Shown here: one piece after another, positions 43,932 through 55,379 of the stretch | Layout of the letters: every line of letters starts with the position of its first letter | How positions within the stretch are numbered: the stretch's first letter is position 1 | DNA from: Chloranthus sessilifolius | Lineage: Eukaryota; Streptophyta; Magnoliopsida; Chloranthales; Chloranthaceae | Direction of reading: 5' to 3' | NCBI GenBank assembly: GCA_021018995.1 | Contig: CM037598.1 | Coordinates: 50,607,185 to 50,671,184 of the forward strand | DNA: 64,000 bases | The notes under the pieces: generated by a model | The model's input: only the letters and a program-made list of their open reading frames with translations | Databases searched by the model: none | Told to the model about the DNA's origin: nothing | Program-made: the position numbers and the translations under genes

Positions 43932-46152
43932 TGTGACGGCCCGACTTTTCCAAACCCTCAGGTATAGGAAAGGCCGGTTCGCCAACCTATCGAATAAACA
44001 ATAAGCTGGACAAACAGGGCACATATCAGAGTAAAGCGTAATAAAAATTCATAGCTAAAATAAATGCGGAAGCAATTAAAAGTAAAGAACCACCGATGAT
44101 GGCCGACCATCATCGAAACATGGCTCATAACAGAAATCAACGTCAAGTATAAACTATGATATCCAACTAAAATGGGCCCACAAATTCAAGTCTAACTCTC
44201 ACCACAAATAAGAAAATCAGTAAGTTCTATACTGGGAAAAACTCCTCAGGAGGAACCTCAAGCTCTTCCTCGTCACGATACGAATAGCCACGCCAAGATT
44301 CGAACTGTGACGTATAGTCGGAGTGAGCTAACCAACAAATCTCAGTAGAAGAAAGACATCTACGGCCTATTACTTTAACTAACATGGTTTCAAAACAAAT
44401 ATCGGAATATAGCTTGTCAAACATATAAGTAGATAATAAACTGAATTTAAGTGCGAAAATCATATGTAAGATTTATTTTAAATGTGTGAAACAGTTTCAA
44501 GAATGATGCGATGTTTGATGTCTTAGTTTCTCTAACTTCTATATGCAAAGTTTAGTAATTCATGACTTAATCCTCAACTTAAAATACCTCCCGAGTAAAC
44601 TATATCTCGAGAGCAGGAATATAGCCGATGGGAACCCCTACCTACCATCGTCGTTCATGAACCCTTTTTCAGGATGCAACAAGCCCCTGCGTAATGAGGG
44701 AAACTTGTGCCAGGAAATTGTTCAGGAATTTTTGAGGGGTCGTTCAAGTCAATCATAAAATAAATGCAGATACTACAATAAATCAGATGCAAGTCTCTTA
44801 TACATAGTTCAGGTTCTTGATTTTAGATTTTCAGAGCTTAAGCAGATTCAGGTTTCAGGATTCAGGTAGATTTAGATTTTCAGTCATTCATATCAATTTC
44901 AGTTTACAGATGTGATTTCAATGGCATATGCAAGTTCAAAGATTTTAATTCAAAATAAACATGCGAATTAAAATAAAATACTGTAAAGATGAGATTCTCC
45001 TACCAAAACTCGGAGTTATGCGAAGTCAAGAAAAGTCCTATTGATGGCCTCTCGCCCTCAATCTACATCACAATATACGTTCAGGCATTAAGATAAACTC
45101 TAATTACTAATAATATAGACCTATTTAAGCGTTTCCTCAAAAACAAGTCAAAACAGGCAAGTTGCGCCAATCCTAGAATTTGACGTAACATTCTCATATA
45201 TTTTTGACTATAGAGACGATTGATCCATGAGTTGGTTAAAACATAAAAGTTGTAAATTTTCCTATTAGCTTTCCAACTCAAAATGAATCGTCTCAATCGG
45301 AGTTCGGGACAAAAAGTTATAACTAAAATACCAAGGCAATGTCGAAGTTCGACAATACCTCGCTCGAGCGATGATAATAGCTCGCTCGAGCGATTTGACG
45401 TAACATTCTCATATATTTTTGACCATCAAGACGATTGATCCATGAGTTCGTCAAAACATGAAAGTTGTAGATTTTTCTATTAGCTTTCCAACGCAAAAAG
45501 AATCGTCTCAATCGGAGTTCGGGATAAAAAGGTATGACTAAAATACCAAGGCAATGTTGGAGTTCAGTGATACCTCACTCGAGCGATGATAAAAACCGAC
45601 GGGTTTCCTCAACGATTGGCGCCGCGATCGATCCCACGAGTTCACAGAGATAACTCCAACACGCCCCCAATGATCTCAACCTCTCCCAATAGCCAACTAC
45701 GAATCCAAGGTTGATTCAAGTTCTTTCTAAGGTTTAAGTGTTTTCAACAAAGAGGGTTCTAGAGAAGGAGGTTTTCTAAACCGATCTCCTACGATGATTG
45801 AAGAAGAGAGAAGACGGAGTTTCACACGGTTGGGTAACTATCCTCTCTTAACAAAACCTAGTATAATACGAGAATGCAATTCCTTCTTATAATAGGATTG
45901 CTCACAAAGTAAAACACACACACACATCTTATGTATTATACACTTCTAATTTTAAAACTCAAGTCCGGTGTTGAGCGGCTACACCGAGGTCGGTGCACAA
46001 CTTTCGCACGAGGGTCCAAATGGGCTCTAAATTAAAATCTATCCGCACAATCACATCTAGATAAAAATCCAAAACAAATGGTGACGTCGGTTGCCGAGCC
46101 GAATACACACACAGGGTCAGTCTAACTCGGGTTCAAAATACGGGTCTTTACA
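43932..46152 (-). repeat. 3' LTR of element K
   Basis: Starts TGTGACGGCCCGAC and ends CGGGTCTTTACA, 2221 bases. Contains an internal tandem duplication with period 215 (45179-45393 and 45394 to about 45590), each copy ending in CTCGCTCGAGCGATGATAA-like sequence. Confidence 0.9.
45179..45590. repeat. Tandem duplication inside the LTR of K
   Basis: Two copies of a 215-base unit starting TTTGACGTAACATTCTCATA, with a few substitutions and a shortened second copy. Open frames that begin MRRF in each copy are by-products of this repeat, not genes. Confidence 0.85.
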
Positions 46153-46813
46153 TTCTACCCTCCTTAAGAATTTTCGTCCTCGAAAATGTACGGATAGCTA
46201 AACCGAACTGCGATAAGTCCTTATCCTAACACCAGTATAAAGCAAAATCGCAACAGTCTAAAGTCTAAAAGAACTTTGGTCGCGATGCGGTAGGCTTCAC
46301 TAAGCACGCTTTCAAGGGTTGAGATCCGTAGTAACCTGGATGTACTGCGTGTGGCATCCCATACTGCCATAGAGGATTGCATCCGTACATGGATGCATAC
46401 CTTCCCAAGTGTCACGTGCCTGTAAACATACTTCACCATGACACAAAACTAGCACACACACCTACCTCACCCTTTTGGTAATTATTTGAGCAGAAATTTC
46501 AGATGTCAGAATCGAATACTTATTCAGAAGCATGATCACATGCCTGGTAACATGTTCTAACTGATGACACGGGTTCCAACAGACATACGGTTCTAACCGA
46601 GAATGAATAAATATGACATTTAAGATTTTATTGTGTGATCGTTATAGATATATATGTAAAGCATCGATGTTATGAACCAATTTAACATTGAAGATTTTGA
46701 AGAAATTCCCCCCCTTTTTTTTTTTTTTTTTTAAAGAAGCAAATTCAAGAATTTAAAGGTACGTATGGTTTTCTTACATAACTATAGTTTACAATATACC
46801 TTCACTCGAAAAG
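46153..46813 (-). other. 3' non-coding region of element K
   Basis: Between the end of integrase and the 3' LTR. Polypurine tract on the minus strand (TTCTTAAGGAGGGTAGAA, 46153-46170). A C7T18 run lies at about 46708-46732. No gene seen. Confidence 0.75.
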
Positions 46814-47982
46814 TTATGGAAATTGCTCGCGAATCTCCGCTTCACGCTCCCATGTGGCTTCCTCTGAAGAATGGTTCCGCCACTTCACGAGTACTAAGGG
46901 AATGCTCTTTGTCCGTAAGATTTGTTCTTTACGATCCAAGATTCGTATCAGTTCCTCAACCAAGGATAGGTCTTCTTGGAGCTCAATGGGCTGGTAGTCC
47001 AATACGTGAGTCGGGTCCTTAACATATCTTTGTAACATGGACACATGAAACACGTTGTGCATTTCTGATAGCTGCGGTGGCAAGGCTACTCGATAGGCAA
47101 CCTCGTCGACTCGGCCCAATACCTCGAAAGGTCCAACATAGCGCGGACTAAGCTTCCCACGCTTCCCAAAACGCATCACGCCTTTTGTAGGGGAGATTTT
47201 GACAAATACGTTATCTCCCACCTTAAACTCAACATGGTTTCTTTTCAGATCAGCGTAGCTCTTCTGACGACTTTAAGCAATGCGTAGTCTCTCACGGATT
47301 AACCGAACTGTCTCGGTTGTATTCTCCACGATCTCGGGACCTAAAATGAGTTTCTCACCCACTTCTTCCCAATTAAGCGGGACCTGCACCGTCGTCCATA
47401 CAAAGCTTCGTAGGGTGCCATGCCGATGCTAGCCTGGTAACTGTTATTGTAGGCGAACTCGATCAGCGGTAAATGTTGGTCCCATGACCCCTGAAAATCC
47501 AACATGCAAGCACGTAACATATCTTCTATAATCTGATTCACCCTCTCAGTCTGCTAATCGGTCTGAGGATGGAATGCTGTACTATAATCGAGCCTAGAGC
47601 CCATTCCTTCTTGAAATCGCTACAAACCGAGATGTGTACATCGGTCTCTATCGGATACAATCTTGACCGGTATACCATGCACCTAACTATCTCCTTGATG
47701 TATAATTCATGAGCTTGTTGGCGGTATACGACGATTATAAGGAAGGAAGTGTGGACTTAGTCAATCGATCCACAATGACCAGATGGCATTGTATTTTCTT
47801 AATGTTCTTGGCAATCCCAAAATAAAGTCCATAGAAATGGCCTCCCATTTCCACTCGTGTATCGATCGATAGTGGTTGCAAGATCCTGCCGGATTTCGAT
47901 GATCCACCTTTACTTGTCGACACAAGACATCTCGAGACATACAATGACATCTTTCTTTAAACCTCTCCACCGAAGCTTTTCT
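46814..47982 (-). pseudogene. pol: Integrase with chromodomain, element K (broken)
   Basis: Zinc-finger and core sequences appear in shifted frames at 47970-47735 (PAGSCNHYRS, WKWEAISMDFILGLPRT, IVDRLTKS) and 47541-47341 (VNQIIEDMLRACMLDF, SWDQHLPLIEFAYNNSYQ, PYEALYGRRCRS). The C-terminal piece 47221-46814 is open and has GDNVFVKISPTKGVMRFGKR, LSPRYVGPFEVL, LHNVFHVSMLQRYV-like sequence, and a chromodomain (PLVLVKWRNHSSEEATWE), which marks the Tekay group. Several frameshifts and stops lie between the pieces. Confidence 0.85.
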
Positions 47983-48446
47983 TTAAGTCCCGGTACATCT
48001 TGGTACGCCGGGGTGAATAACGCATATAGACTTATGAGCCTCTTCCAAAATAGTGTCCCAAGCTCGACTAGTTGGTACGCATACCCGGTTTCTAAACAAC
48101 AAAGTGTCATCATCTTTGATAGAAAAATCTATTTTGCTTCCCCCAATCACATCCCGTCTGATAGCCATAAGTTCATCATCCGTCATCTGAAGTCTGCGAA
48201 TGTTCTCATAGAGGGTGGAACGAATCACCAGTGTAGCCATTAACGTACCTGAACCTTTTACGTCAAATCTCATGCTACTTAGAGCCATATCTTCCAATAG
48301 ATGCCATCTTCGCACCCTTGCGGTGAGATGTGATAACTGAGCAGAGAACTTCCGACTTAACGCATCTGCCACTACGTTTGCTTTCCCGGGGTGGTACTGG
48401 ATGGTACAATCATAATCTTTCAAGAACTCCATCCAGTACCACCCCG
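47983..48446 (-). pseudogene. pol: End of RNase H and pol linker, element K, cut at a deletion
   Basis: Carries the end of RNase H ([26 protein letters not shown], key words YHPGK and ADALSR), then the linker to integrase with [12 protein letters not shown] and ILEEAHKS. The first residues before WMEFLKD are not RNase H: they come from a short inverted copy of downstream bases at the deletion joint (48429-48446). Confidence 0.8.
48387..48446. repeat. 18-bp inverted repeat at the deletion joint of K
   Basis: CGGGGTGGTACTGGATGG (48387-48404) and its exact reverse complement (48429-48446), 24 bases apart. The left copy is the normal RNase H sequence for QYHPG. The right copy sits exactly between normal RNase H sequence and the resumed LTR. 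Confidence 0.92.
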
Positions 48447-48929
48447 ATGATCTCAACCTCTCCCAATAGCCAACTACGAATCCAAGGTTGATTCAAGTTC
48501 TTTCTAAGGTTTAAGTATTTTCAACAAAGAGGGTTCTAGAGAAGGAGGTTTTCTAAACCGATCTCCTACGATGATTGAAGAAGAGAGAAGACGGAGTTTC
48601 ACACGGTTGGGTAACTATCCTCTCTTAACAAAACCTAGTATAATACGGGAATGCAATTCCTTCTTATAATAGGATTGCTCACAAAGTAAAACGCACACAC
48701 ACATCTTATGTATTATACACTTCTAATTTTAAAACTCAAGTCCGGTGTTGAGCGGCTACACCGAGGTCGGTGCACAACTTTCGCACGAGGGTCCAAATGG
48801 GCTCTAAATTAAAATCTGTCCGCACAATCACATCTAGATAAAAATCCAAAACAAATGGTGACGTCGGTTGCCGAGCCGAATACACACACAGGGTCAGTCT
48901 AACTCGGGTTCAAAATACGGGTCTTTACA
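48447..48929 (-). repeat. 5' LTR of element K, truncated
   Basis: 483 bases equal in length to 45670-46152 of the 3' LTR, with four substitutions by eye. It lacks the other 1.7 kb of the LTR. Confidence 0.92.
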
Positions 48930-48934
48930 GTTAT
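48930..48934. repeat. Target site duplication of element K, right copy
   Basis: GTTAT, followed by AGTCTCCTGAAGG, which continues the conserved 3' block of element F. Confidence 0.9.
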
Positions 48935-50962
48935 AGTCTCCTGAAGGTTTTTAGTGAAGTTACCTACAAACTTCACAATATATTTTTGGGTTTTTCAAAA
49001 CTAAAAATTTAAAATATAGATTTTTATATACTAATTACTCAGTCATTCATTATATTTTCATTATTTTTAAAAAAATTTCAAATCTTTTATCCTTAGCTTT
49101 TCATTATCGCAATCATCCTCTATTAGAACTCAATAATTTCAATTCGGTATGGCGTGGAGTGTGTGCATATCAATGAAAAGTTTATTCATCATAGATTTTT
49201 CTAAACTATAATTTTTAGAAAATATTTTCATCCAAACTCTCACTTATTGGCATACTCCCAAAAATAATCAAAATTTTTCAGGTTCTCACAATATTGTAGA
49301 TATATATATGCAAATCTCATCGGACAATTAACTAAGAAGATAAATCTCATGGAAAGGATAATCAGTTATGTCCATATAACTTTTTCATTTATTCATAGTA
49401 TCTATTTTATATATCTCTACTAGATTCATATTCTTGCGAATCGTAACTCATAAAGGTCTTTCCTTCGGCTTGTAATGGGACTTTAGGTTTTCAGAAGGTT
49501 TCAAAGAAAAAGGTAAAGAGGATTCAAAATTATTTCTGAGAATTTAGCTCTTCCTTTTCTTCTTCTTCTATATTTTTCAGCTTCAGTAAGTATACTTATT
49601 TTGAATAACTTCTTCCCATTTCTTTTCTTAGTTTAAATCTCATTTTCTTTTCAGTTGAAAGCTTTTTTTTTTTTTCATAGAATCATCTTTTTACGATTTC
49701 TTTTCTTTTCTTTTCTTATCCCATATTTTCATACAATTATATTTCATTTTTACTTGTACCCTTTTCAGCAGATCCTTTATCTGTTACGTGCATACTCCTT
49801 TCACTCCCTCTTCTCCTCTTCATTACATTCTAAACTCTTAGAAATTGTAAGGGTCAAGGATAGAAAGCTTGGGGTAGTACTATGGTTAAAGGTTTATAAA
49901 ATTTTGGTAAAAAGAAATTCAGTTTTAGGCTTCTAATATGGGTTCAAAAGATAAAAATATTATGGGATTTTGGCTTTTTGGCTCTGGTTTAATAAAAGAT
50001 GGACTTTGGTCATTTTCACGATTTACTAATATGGATGTCTTATTGCTTTGATTATTCATTAGACAGTTCTAAACAAATAAATCATCATATTTACAGAATG
50101 TCTTGATTCTAAGTTCAACATTATGAGATTTCAAATAGTAGAGAAGTTTAAGGAAATTTAGCATGAATAAAACAGTCTCTCTTTCTCAGAATAAAAGAGA
50201 AAATAGGCTCTATAGCTCACTGATTATATGATTATGAACCTATAATCTAAAATATTTACAGTTCAGATCAATCATATAGTTTTAAACATTCTGCTGATAC
50301 AATGTTCTAGAGATGCTTTACTTTGAATTACAGCTATTTTTATTTTGATTTTTGAACTATTACTATGATGGATTGCTAAGAATTTCGGATTTTCATATAT
50401 TTGGTCATAATTCTCATATAATGATTAACTAAAAAAAAACTCTAAAGAAAAAAACTATGCTGATATATTATATTTTTCAAAATTGATAAATTGATATGTG
50501 TCCCCCCCAAACTTAAATAGGACAATGTCCTCATTGTGCAAAACAAGGGACACACAGGAAAAATATTACCTTAGTTTACTGCTATGTTAGTAACCGGGTT
50601 TATAATCTACAAAAAGAATCAAAATTCTTCCCCCAAACTTAGGATGAAAATACTACCGGTTTTAATAAAAAAAATGTTAAATGTTAGTAGCACTTTTAGT
50701 AAATTAGTAAAAAACATCAAAGAAAGAAAAACTATTTTTCATATTGATGAACTAATGACAGAAATATGGAAAGAAAACTAATTACATCAAAGAAATCCTA
50801 GGAAAAATCTAGACACACACTAGACTAAGACACTGGCAGCAACGTTCCAAAAGAACTCTTCAATGAAGATCGGTCCTCCGACGTTTTCAAAATGATGCCC
50901 CCTAGAACAAAAAGGTAGGGACACAACTTAGGGATGGGTGTGTCCAATAGAAAAGAAAAACT
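48935..50962 (-). other. 3' non-coding region of element F, right piece
   Basis: A/T-rich, no credible gene. Begins with the rest of the conserved block (GTTTTTAGTGAAGTTACC). T-rich runs near 49660 and 49700. The inner tract and hairpin are at 50501-50537. Without element K the inner and terminal polypurine tracts are about 1.70 kb apart. Confidence 0.65.
50501..50537 (-). promoter_or_regulatory. Inner polypurine tract and stem-loop, element F
   Basis: ACAATG, loop TCCT, CATTGT (50522-50537, six perfect pairs), next to the minus-strand tract AAGTTTGGGGGGG (50501-50513). Compared with GCAGTG/CACTGC in B, two pairs have changed on both arms. Confidence 0.7.
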
Positions 50963-51178
50963 TTAAGAAGATGGTGGGGGTGTAGATGGCAAAGCTTTCT
51001 GTCGCTTAGGAGATGAAGGTGGTGTATCATCATTGTCTCCTAGTTTAGAAAGGAGAGAGATGAGTTTGTTGATTAACCGCCTCTTTTCCTCTATAAGGCC
51101 AGAGATCTCCTTAGCTTCCCGTATGAGGAGCCTATCAAACGCTTTATGAATTTCGGCCCAACTCAGTGGTTTCGTCAT
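50963..51178 (-). CDS. Short ORF in the third-ORF position of element F
   Basis: 71 codons, uninterrupted, ATG at 51178. The N-terminal part is helical and charged (AFDRLLIREAKEISGL, EEKRRLINKLISLLSKLG) and could form a coiled coil. The tail is Pro/Ser-rich with SPKRQK. It occupies the place between integrase and the inner polypurine tract where B and G have the env-like ORF; element E has an equally small ORF there. No known domain recognised; it may be a surviving piece of a longer gene. Confidence 0.45.
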   Translation of the reverse strand: MTKPLSWAEIHKAFDRLLIREAKEISGLIEEKRRLINKLISLLSKLGDNDDTPPSSPKRQKALPSTPPPSS

Positions 51179-51539
51179 TGCTGAAGGGTTGGTGCAGAAA
51201 GAATGGAGTAAAGGTATTGGGGAGGTAAGGTCCTATATATAAAGGGTCCGAAATGCGAACAGTCGCTATTTATGGAGGTAATGATTCGCGTGGAGGAATG
51301 CAACCGGTTGGTATACCCATTAATGGTGGTGAAGGACGTGTTTGAGCAGTGTGAATTATGGCGACGCCTTTTATATTGAAAACCATGCCTTTCATAAATA
51401 TGTAGTGGTTTCTCAGCAATCGTAATCACTACGATGATATGCTAGAGAAAGCTGTGTAAGCAATCGTTCTTAGCTTCATTTTTTATTTTTTATTTTTTGC
51501 AAAATTAGTACGGATGAGTCGGTAGTGCGATGGTCAACC
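51179..51539 (-). other. Spacer between integrase and short ORF, element F
   Basis: No credible gene and no obvious motif cluster. Contains TATAAATAGC-type sequence on the minus strand near 51270 (plus GCTATTTATGG), about 90 bases upstream of the short ORF, a possible core promoter. Confidence 0.35.
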
Positions 51540-52546
51540 AAGTGCATATCAGACATACACTGGGTTTTTAGTGACATTGTGATCACTGTTTCTTTTTCTT
51601 GTAAAGACACCATTAGTTTAAGTCTCTATCCATTAACCTTAAATATACGATTATCCTTAAGATCCTGAATAGTGACAGCCCCATGAGGGAATGCTTCTAT
51701 GATATTATAGGGTCCATCCCAACGACTTCGTAGTTTTCCATGGAACAGTTTTAACCATGAATTGTATAACTAGACTTGTTGGCTCGGCTCAAAATTCTTT
51801 CTCAAAATATATTTATCATTTCAAATTTCCTCTAACTCATTAAGTTCGAGTTTTCGTTGTTCACCGGTTACAGTCAATTCGAAATTAAGTGTTTTGATAG
51901 CCCAGAAAGCTCTAGGCTCTAATTCGACAGGTAAATGACAAGACTTACCGTATACCAGTCAGAAAAGTGACATACCAATAGGGGTCTTGTAGGCTGTCCT
52001 ATATGTCCATAGAGAATCATGTAGTCTTAGGGACCAGTCCTTCATATTAGGTCTAACAGTTCTTTCTAATAATTTCTTTATCTCACGGCTAGAGAATTGC
52101 ACTTCACCACTGTCTGAGTGTGATAGGGAGTTGTAATTTTATGCGTAACGCCATATTTCTTAAGTAAGCTCTCGAAATATCAATTACAAAAATTACTGCC
52201 CCCGTCACTTATAATAGCTCGTGGGGTTCCAAACAGTGCAAATATATTTTCCTTGATAAAAGAGACTACCACCTTGTGACAATTAGTCCTTGCGGCTGAT
52301 GCTTCGATCCATTTAGATACGTAGTCAATGACTACAAGGATATACATGTATCCGAACGATGTTGGAAATGGGCCATAAAGTCTATGCCCCACACGTCAAA
52401 GGATTCTGCGACTAGGATCGGTTGTAGGGGCATCATATTCCTTCGGGACATGGCTCCTGATTTCTGGCATCGATCGCAGGCCAGACAAAAATTATGAGCA
52501 TCCTTGAATAACAATGGCCAATAAAATCCTAATTGTAGTACCTTGG
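51540..52546 (-). pseudogene. pol: Integrase of element F, truncated by LTR H
   Basis: From the insertion point: LGFYWPLLFKDAHNFCLACDRCQK (end of the zinc-binding part), ESFDVWGIDFM, then after a frame change the core with ILVVIDYVSKWIEASAARTN and GTPRAIISDGGSNFCN (two of the three catalytic acids), then stops. The third catalytic region (about 52100) is degraded. The C-terminal part (51900-51600) has FKVNG-RLKL-type sequence. Relationship to the integrases of B and E is clear. Confidence 0.82.
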
Positions 52547-53486
52547 TGTTAGTCAATGAAAAATGCCATTTTTCACCTCCTACCCTAGCCTTTACTACAC
52601 CTTAGAGCCATCTAATAATTACCTTTTGAGCATGTTTTATAGTTAAGAATAAAACAACAGCTTAGTGCAACAGTCCACACTTTGGAGGCCAAGAATAGAG
52701 GATTAAAAGCCAAATCTTGGAGCTGTATGAAGACTATAAAGTACACCATGGTGGTACACACTATAGTGATCATTTGGATTGCCAAGTGGGCCCTAGAAGT
52801 CCAAGAGATGAAAGGAAGTTTGCCCCAAGCAGCGGAGACTACTGTAGCAGGCTTTGCACAGCAGCAGACAAGCACAGAGGAGCCCCTCACGCTGTTCATT
52901 TTGCTCAAAAAATCCTCTCGCGCAGATGTCACGAAGCTCAAGCCTTCAACATTTAAATAGCTCATGCAAATCTTGCCTAGTTCACTGAGGGAAAGGCTTG
53001 AAATTTGCATTGCACGCAGTCCTTGCGCAAATCAGCTTCAGAAGGTTTGCTTCGCGCAGATCTCGCACAGACCTTGCGCACTTCAAAGACGGAACCAGCC
53101 CTGTGAGAAGTGCATGTCATCCTGATGATCATCCGTGCAAAGCTCAAAATTTTATCCTCGCTAGCCGCAATTCATCCTAGCGAGATCCTCGTGGCCTGGG
53201 CTACATGGAGCCTCATCTGCATGAACTGTGCTATTCACAGTAAACTAGACTTCGCGAGCTCTTCTTCAGCAGCAACTTTAGTCATGCGAGAGCCACACGA
53301 GAAGCAAATCAAGTAAAGCCAATCTCACGAGGTACGGGCTCCCTACTTCTCAGTCCATACATAGGGTATTCTTGGGATTCAACAAAAGTTAGGGCACACA
53401 TCCTGAGGTGCCAAGCTATTTCCCATTTCCCGAGGCAACACGTGGCCACAAATGGGCCACAACAGCAACTAAAATTAGGGAATTTT
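52547..53486 (+). repeat. LTR H: 5' part of a plus-orientation Athila-like LTR
   Basis: Starts TGTTAGTCAATGAAAAATGCC with the start hairpin and CACCTCCTACCCTAGCC block. It follows the U3 of S1 and of the E LTR (in reverse), including the motif cluster 52905-53345. It is cut at 53487 by element E. CTTGG (52542-52546) before it is one copy of its target duplication; the other must lie right of the window. Confidence 0.78.
52905..53345 (+). repeat. U3 motif cluster, LTR H
   Basis: CTCTCGCGCAG, TCTCGCACAG, CTAGCGAGATCCTCG, TCATGCGAGAG, CTCACGAGG and similar, the same type as S1 and E. Confidence 0.65.
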
Positions 53487-54018
53487 TGTTGATGGTCTTT
53501 CGAGACTCTTGCTACTATTTTATTAAGAACAATGGAGAGAATATCAAGAGTGGGGAATTGGAGATGGGTTAGCATAGCAAGTCTGAAATACAAACAGTAA
53601 TGCAAGATACAGGGTCCATTGTAGCATGTTTTGATAAGTAAGATTTTGTCCCACAGAGAAATTGATCTAGAACCAAAAATGGGCTATAATAGTAGGCCTC
53701 CAGATCTGGCTACAAATTTGACAATCCTAAAGAAAGGGAGTTGGGTGTCACGACTATACTAAATTAATCTTAAAAGCAGAGAAATAAAATGTAGCCCTAT
53801 CCTAAAGAAATGGTGATAAGGAAAATGGTGATGGAGTGTGTCAAAATAAAATACAAAAATTGGTGAGAAGTAAGCAGGTTGAGTTAGAGTTAATGATGCA
53901 ATAATGTAACTCAGATTTAGTCTATCTCTGCAGTGGTCCTTCCGGAGACGCTATTAATAGCCTCAACAAGGTATAAGCTCCCAGTTTAACCCATGCCATT
54001 TGGGGTGCTCTTAGGGCT

Positions 54019-54050
54019 ATGCTATGTCCACTATAATGATCACAGGGTAT
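54019..54050 (-). other. Covarying 32-nt hairpin, LTR of E, copy 1 (worn)
   Basis: ATGCTATGTCCA and TGATCACAGGGTAT. Position and inner GTCCA/TGATCAC are recognisable; the outer stem has mismatches. Confidence 0.5.
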
Positions 54051-54537
54051 CCGATAGAGTCCGTTAAATCCTATTAGTTAAACCAAAAATTTGCTAGTAT
54101 AATCCAAAAGAGTGGACTGATCATTTCCCCCATCCACTGGACCAACTCTAGCCATGAATACTATTACAGCACTATGTAATGCCAGTGCTACAAGCTCCCC
54201 AGACCCGCGCACAGATCTGGCTAACATCCATAGGTATTCTAACCCATAAGATCCTAAGTGCTTTGCTAAGGCTAACTGCTCACTAGTGGCCATAAAAATG
54301 ATCAAGCAATAGGTTGAATAAGGCTTTAGATTCAACTGGTCATTGCTACAAAAGGCCTGCAATGACTCAGCCTCAAACTGCAATTACTACAAAGAGACCA
54401 GATCTAACATCTGATGTCGATTAGGCAAGACGGAGGGGAGCCAATTACTGTACAAACCTCCTCACAAGGCTCTAGAAGATCATGTGCAGAGGGGAAGAAT
54501 CCTTCTCGAACATGTGAATGGACACAACCTTAGGGCT

Positions 54538-54568
54538 ATACTCTGTCCACTTGAATGGTCATAGGTAT
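54538..54568 (-). other. Covarying 32-nt hairpin, LTR of E, copy 2
   Basis: ATACTCTGT against ATAGGTAT with one base missing on the right arm; the ATAC/GTAT ends pair. Confidence 0.6.
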
Positions 54569-54744
54569 CCCATTGGTCTGTCCATCCCACAGAGGCTTGA
54601 GAAAGAACATAAAAACTGCTACAACCACCATGGTCCGTAGGCGTCCGATCTCCCCAGATCTCACTATAGATCTAGCATTACTTTCTATGTATCTATCAAA
54701 CCAGGGGAAATCAGATGGTAAATAATAGATCTACTAAAAACTAA

Positions 54745-54749
54745 ATGGG
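54745..54749. repeat. Target site duplication of S3, left copy
   Basis: ATGGG, repeated at 56891-56895. Confidence 0.92.
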
Positions 54750-55270
54750 TGTTGGGGATTTCCAGTGTGCTGATTTATGATGTAAAAATTAGGAGAAAAC
54801 AGAGATGGATTCAGCACATCTGAGATATCCTAGACCTACAAGATACAGGGTCCTTTATAGCAAGCTCTAAAAGAATGGTGAGTAAGGGAATGTCCACAGG
54901 GAGGCTGGTTAGAAATAGGATTAATCTCCAGATCTGTGAGAGATCTGACACCCTAGCTATCTCTACTTTAGTTAAAAGATAGGGGAGAGTTTTGAAATGA
55001 GTAGTTACTTAAACTAAACTACAAATAAAATGCAGATTGTTTTGGATTGAATCTGGAGCCTCAGATCTTGTAGATGGAATGGCTTAAAAAACTCAAAAAA
55101 TGGAGAAGAACAGCTTAGAGATTGTCTTCACTATAATCAGGTTGAGCTAAGCATATTACAGGGGTTCAAAAGCACACAAGTCCCTCAGCTGGCCACAGGC
55201 ACTGTCCGCAAGCACAGCTGTAGGGTTTAAATTCCACTTAAAATTGTAGGATCCACCTAGCCTTAAGGCT

Positions 55271-55302
55271 ATGATCTGTCCACTTTAATGGTCACAGACC
55301 AT
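55271..55302 (-). other. Covarying 32-nt hairpin, S3, copy 1
   Basis: ATGATCTGT against ACAGACCAT, one mismatch; loop CTTTAA. Local duplication with copy 2. Confidence 0.7.
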
Positions 55303-55379
55303 CCTATAGGCTTTATCGAATCCATGGATTGCAGCAGATAAATCCAATTAAGGCTTGAGCTCAGATTCACCTTAAGGTT

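Larger units (their letters stand above)
43932..48929 (-). mobile_element. Element K: Tekay/Del-type chromovirus, internally deleted
   Basis: Minus-strand Ty3/gypsy chromovirus with a complete 3' LTR (43932-46152), polypurine tract (46153-46170), integrase with chromodomain, RNase H end, then a direct jump (48446/48447) into the last 483 bases of the 5' LTR. Primer site, gag, protease, RT and most of the 5' LTR are deleted. Target duplication GTTAT is perfect. The shared 483 LTR bases differ at four positions by my count, all transitions, so this is the youngest insertion that can be dated here. Confidence 0.88.
42174..52546 (-). mobile_element. Element F: divergent Athila-related element, 3' part visible
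   Basis: Minus strand: 3' LTR 42174-43802, terminal polypurine tract, 3' non-coding region (interrupted by K, 43932-48929), inner hairpin and polypurine tract (50501-50537), a short ORF (50963-51178), and integrase (51540-52546), where LTR H has inserted. The LTR is shorter (1629 bases), ends TGATCA and lacks the 32-nt hairpin, so it is a different subfamily. It still shares the 3' block and inner tract with B, E and G. The rest lies beyond the window. Confidence 0.78.

Noticed and set aside
45081..45511. Two similar minus-strand ORFs starting MRRF
   Set aside because: They are the two copies of the 215-base tandem duplication in the LTR of K; no start context or domain.
49655..49936. Hydrophobic plus-strand ORF
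   Set aside because: T-rich non-coding region of F; composition only.
54078..54383. Minus-strand ORF of 101 codons in the LTR of E
   Set aside because: Lies in the leader part of the LTR, no domain, and not open in S1 or other relatives.
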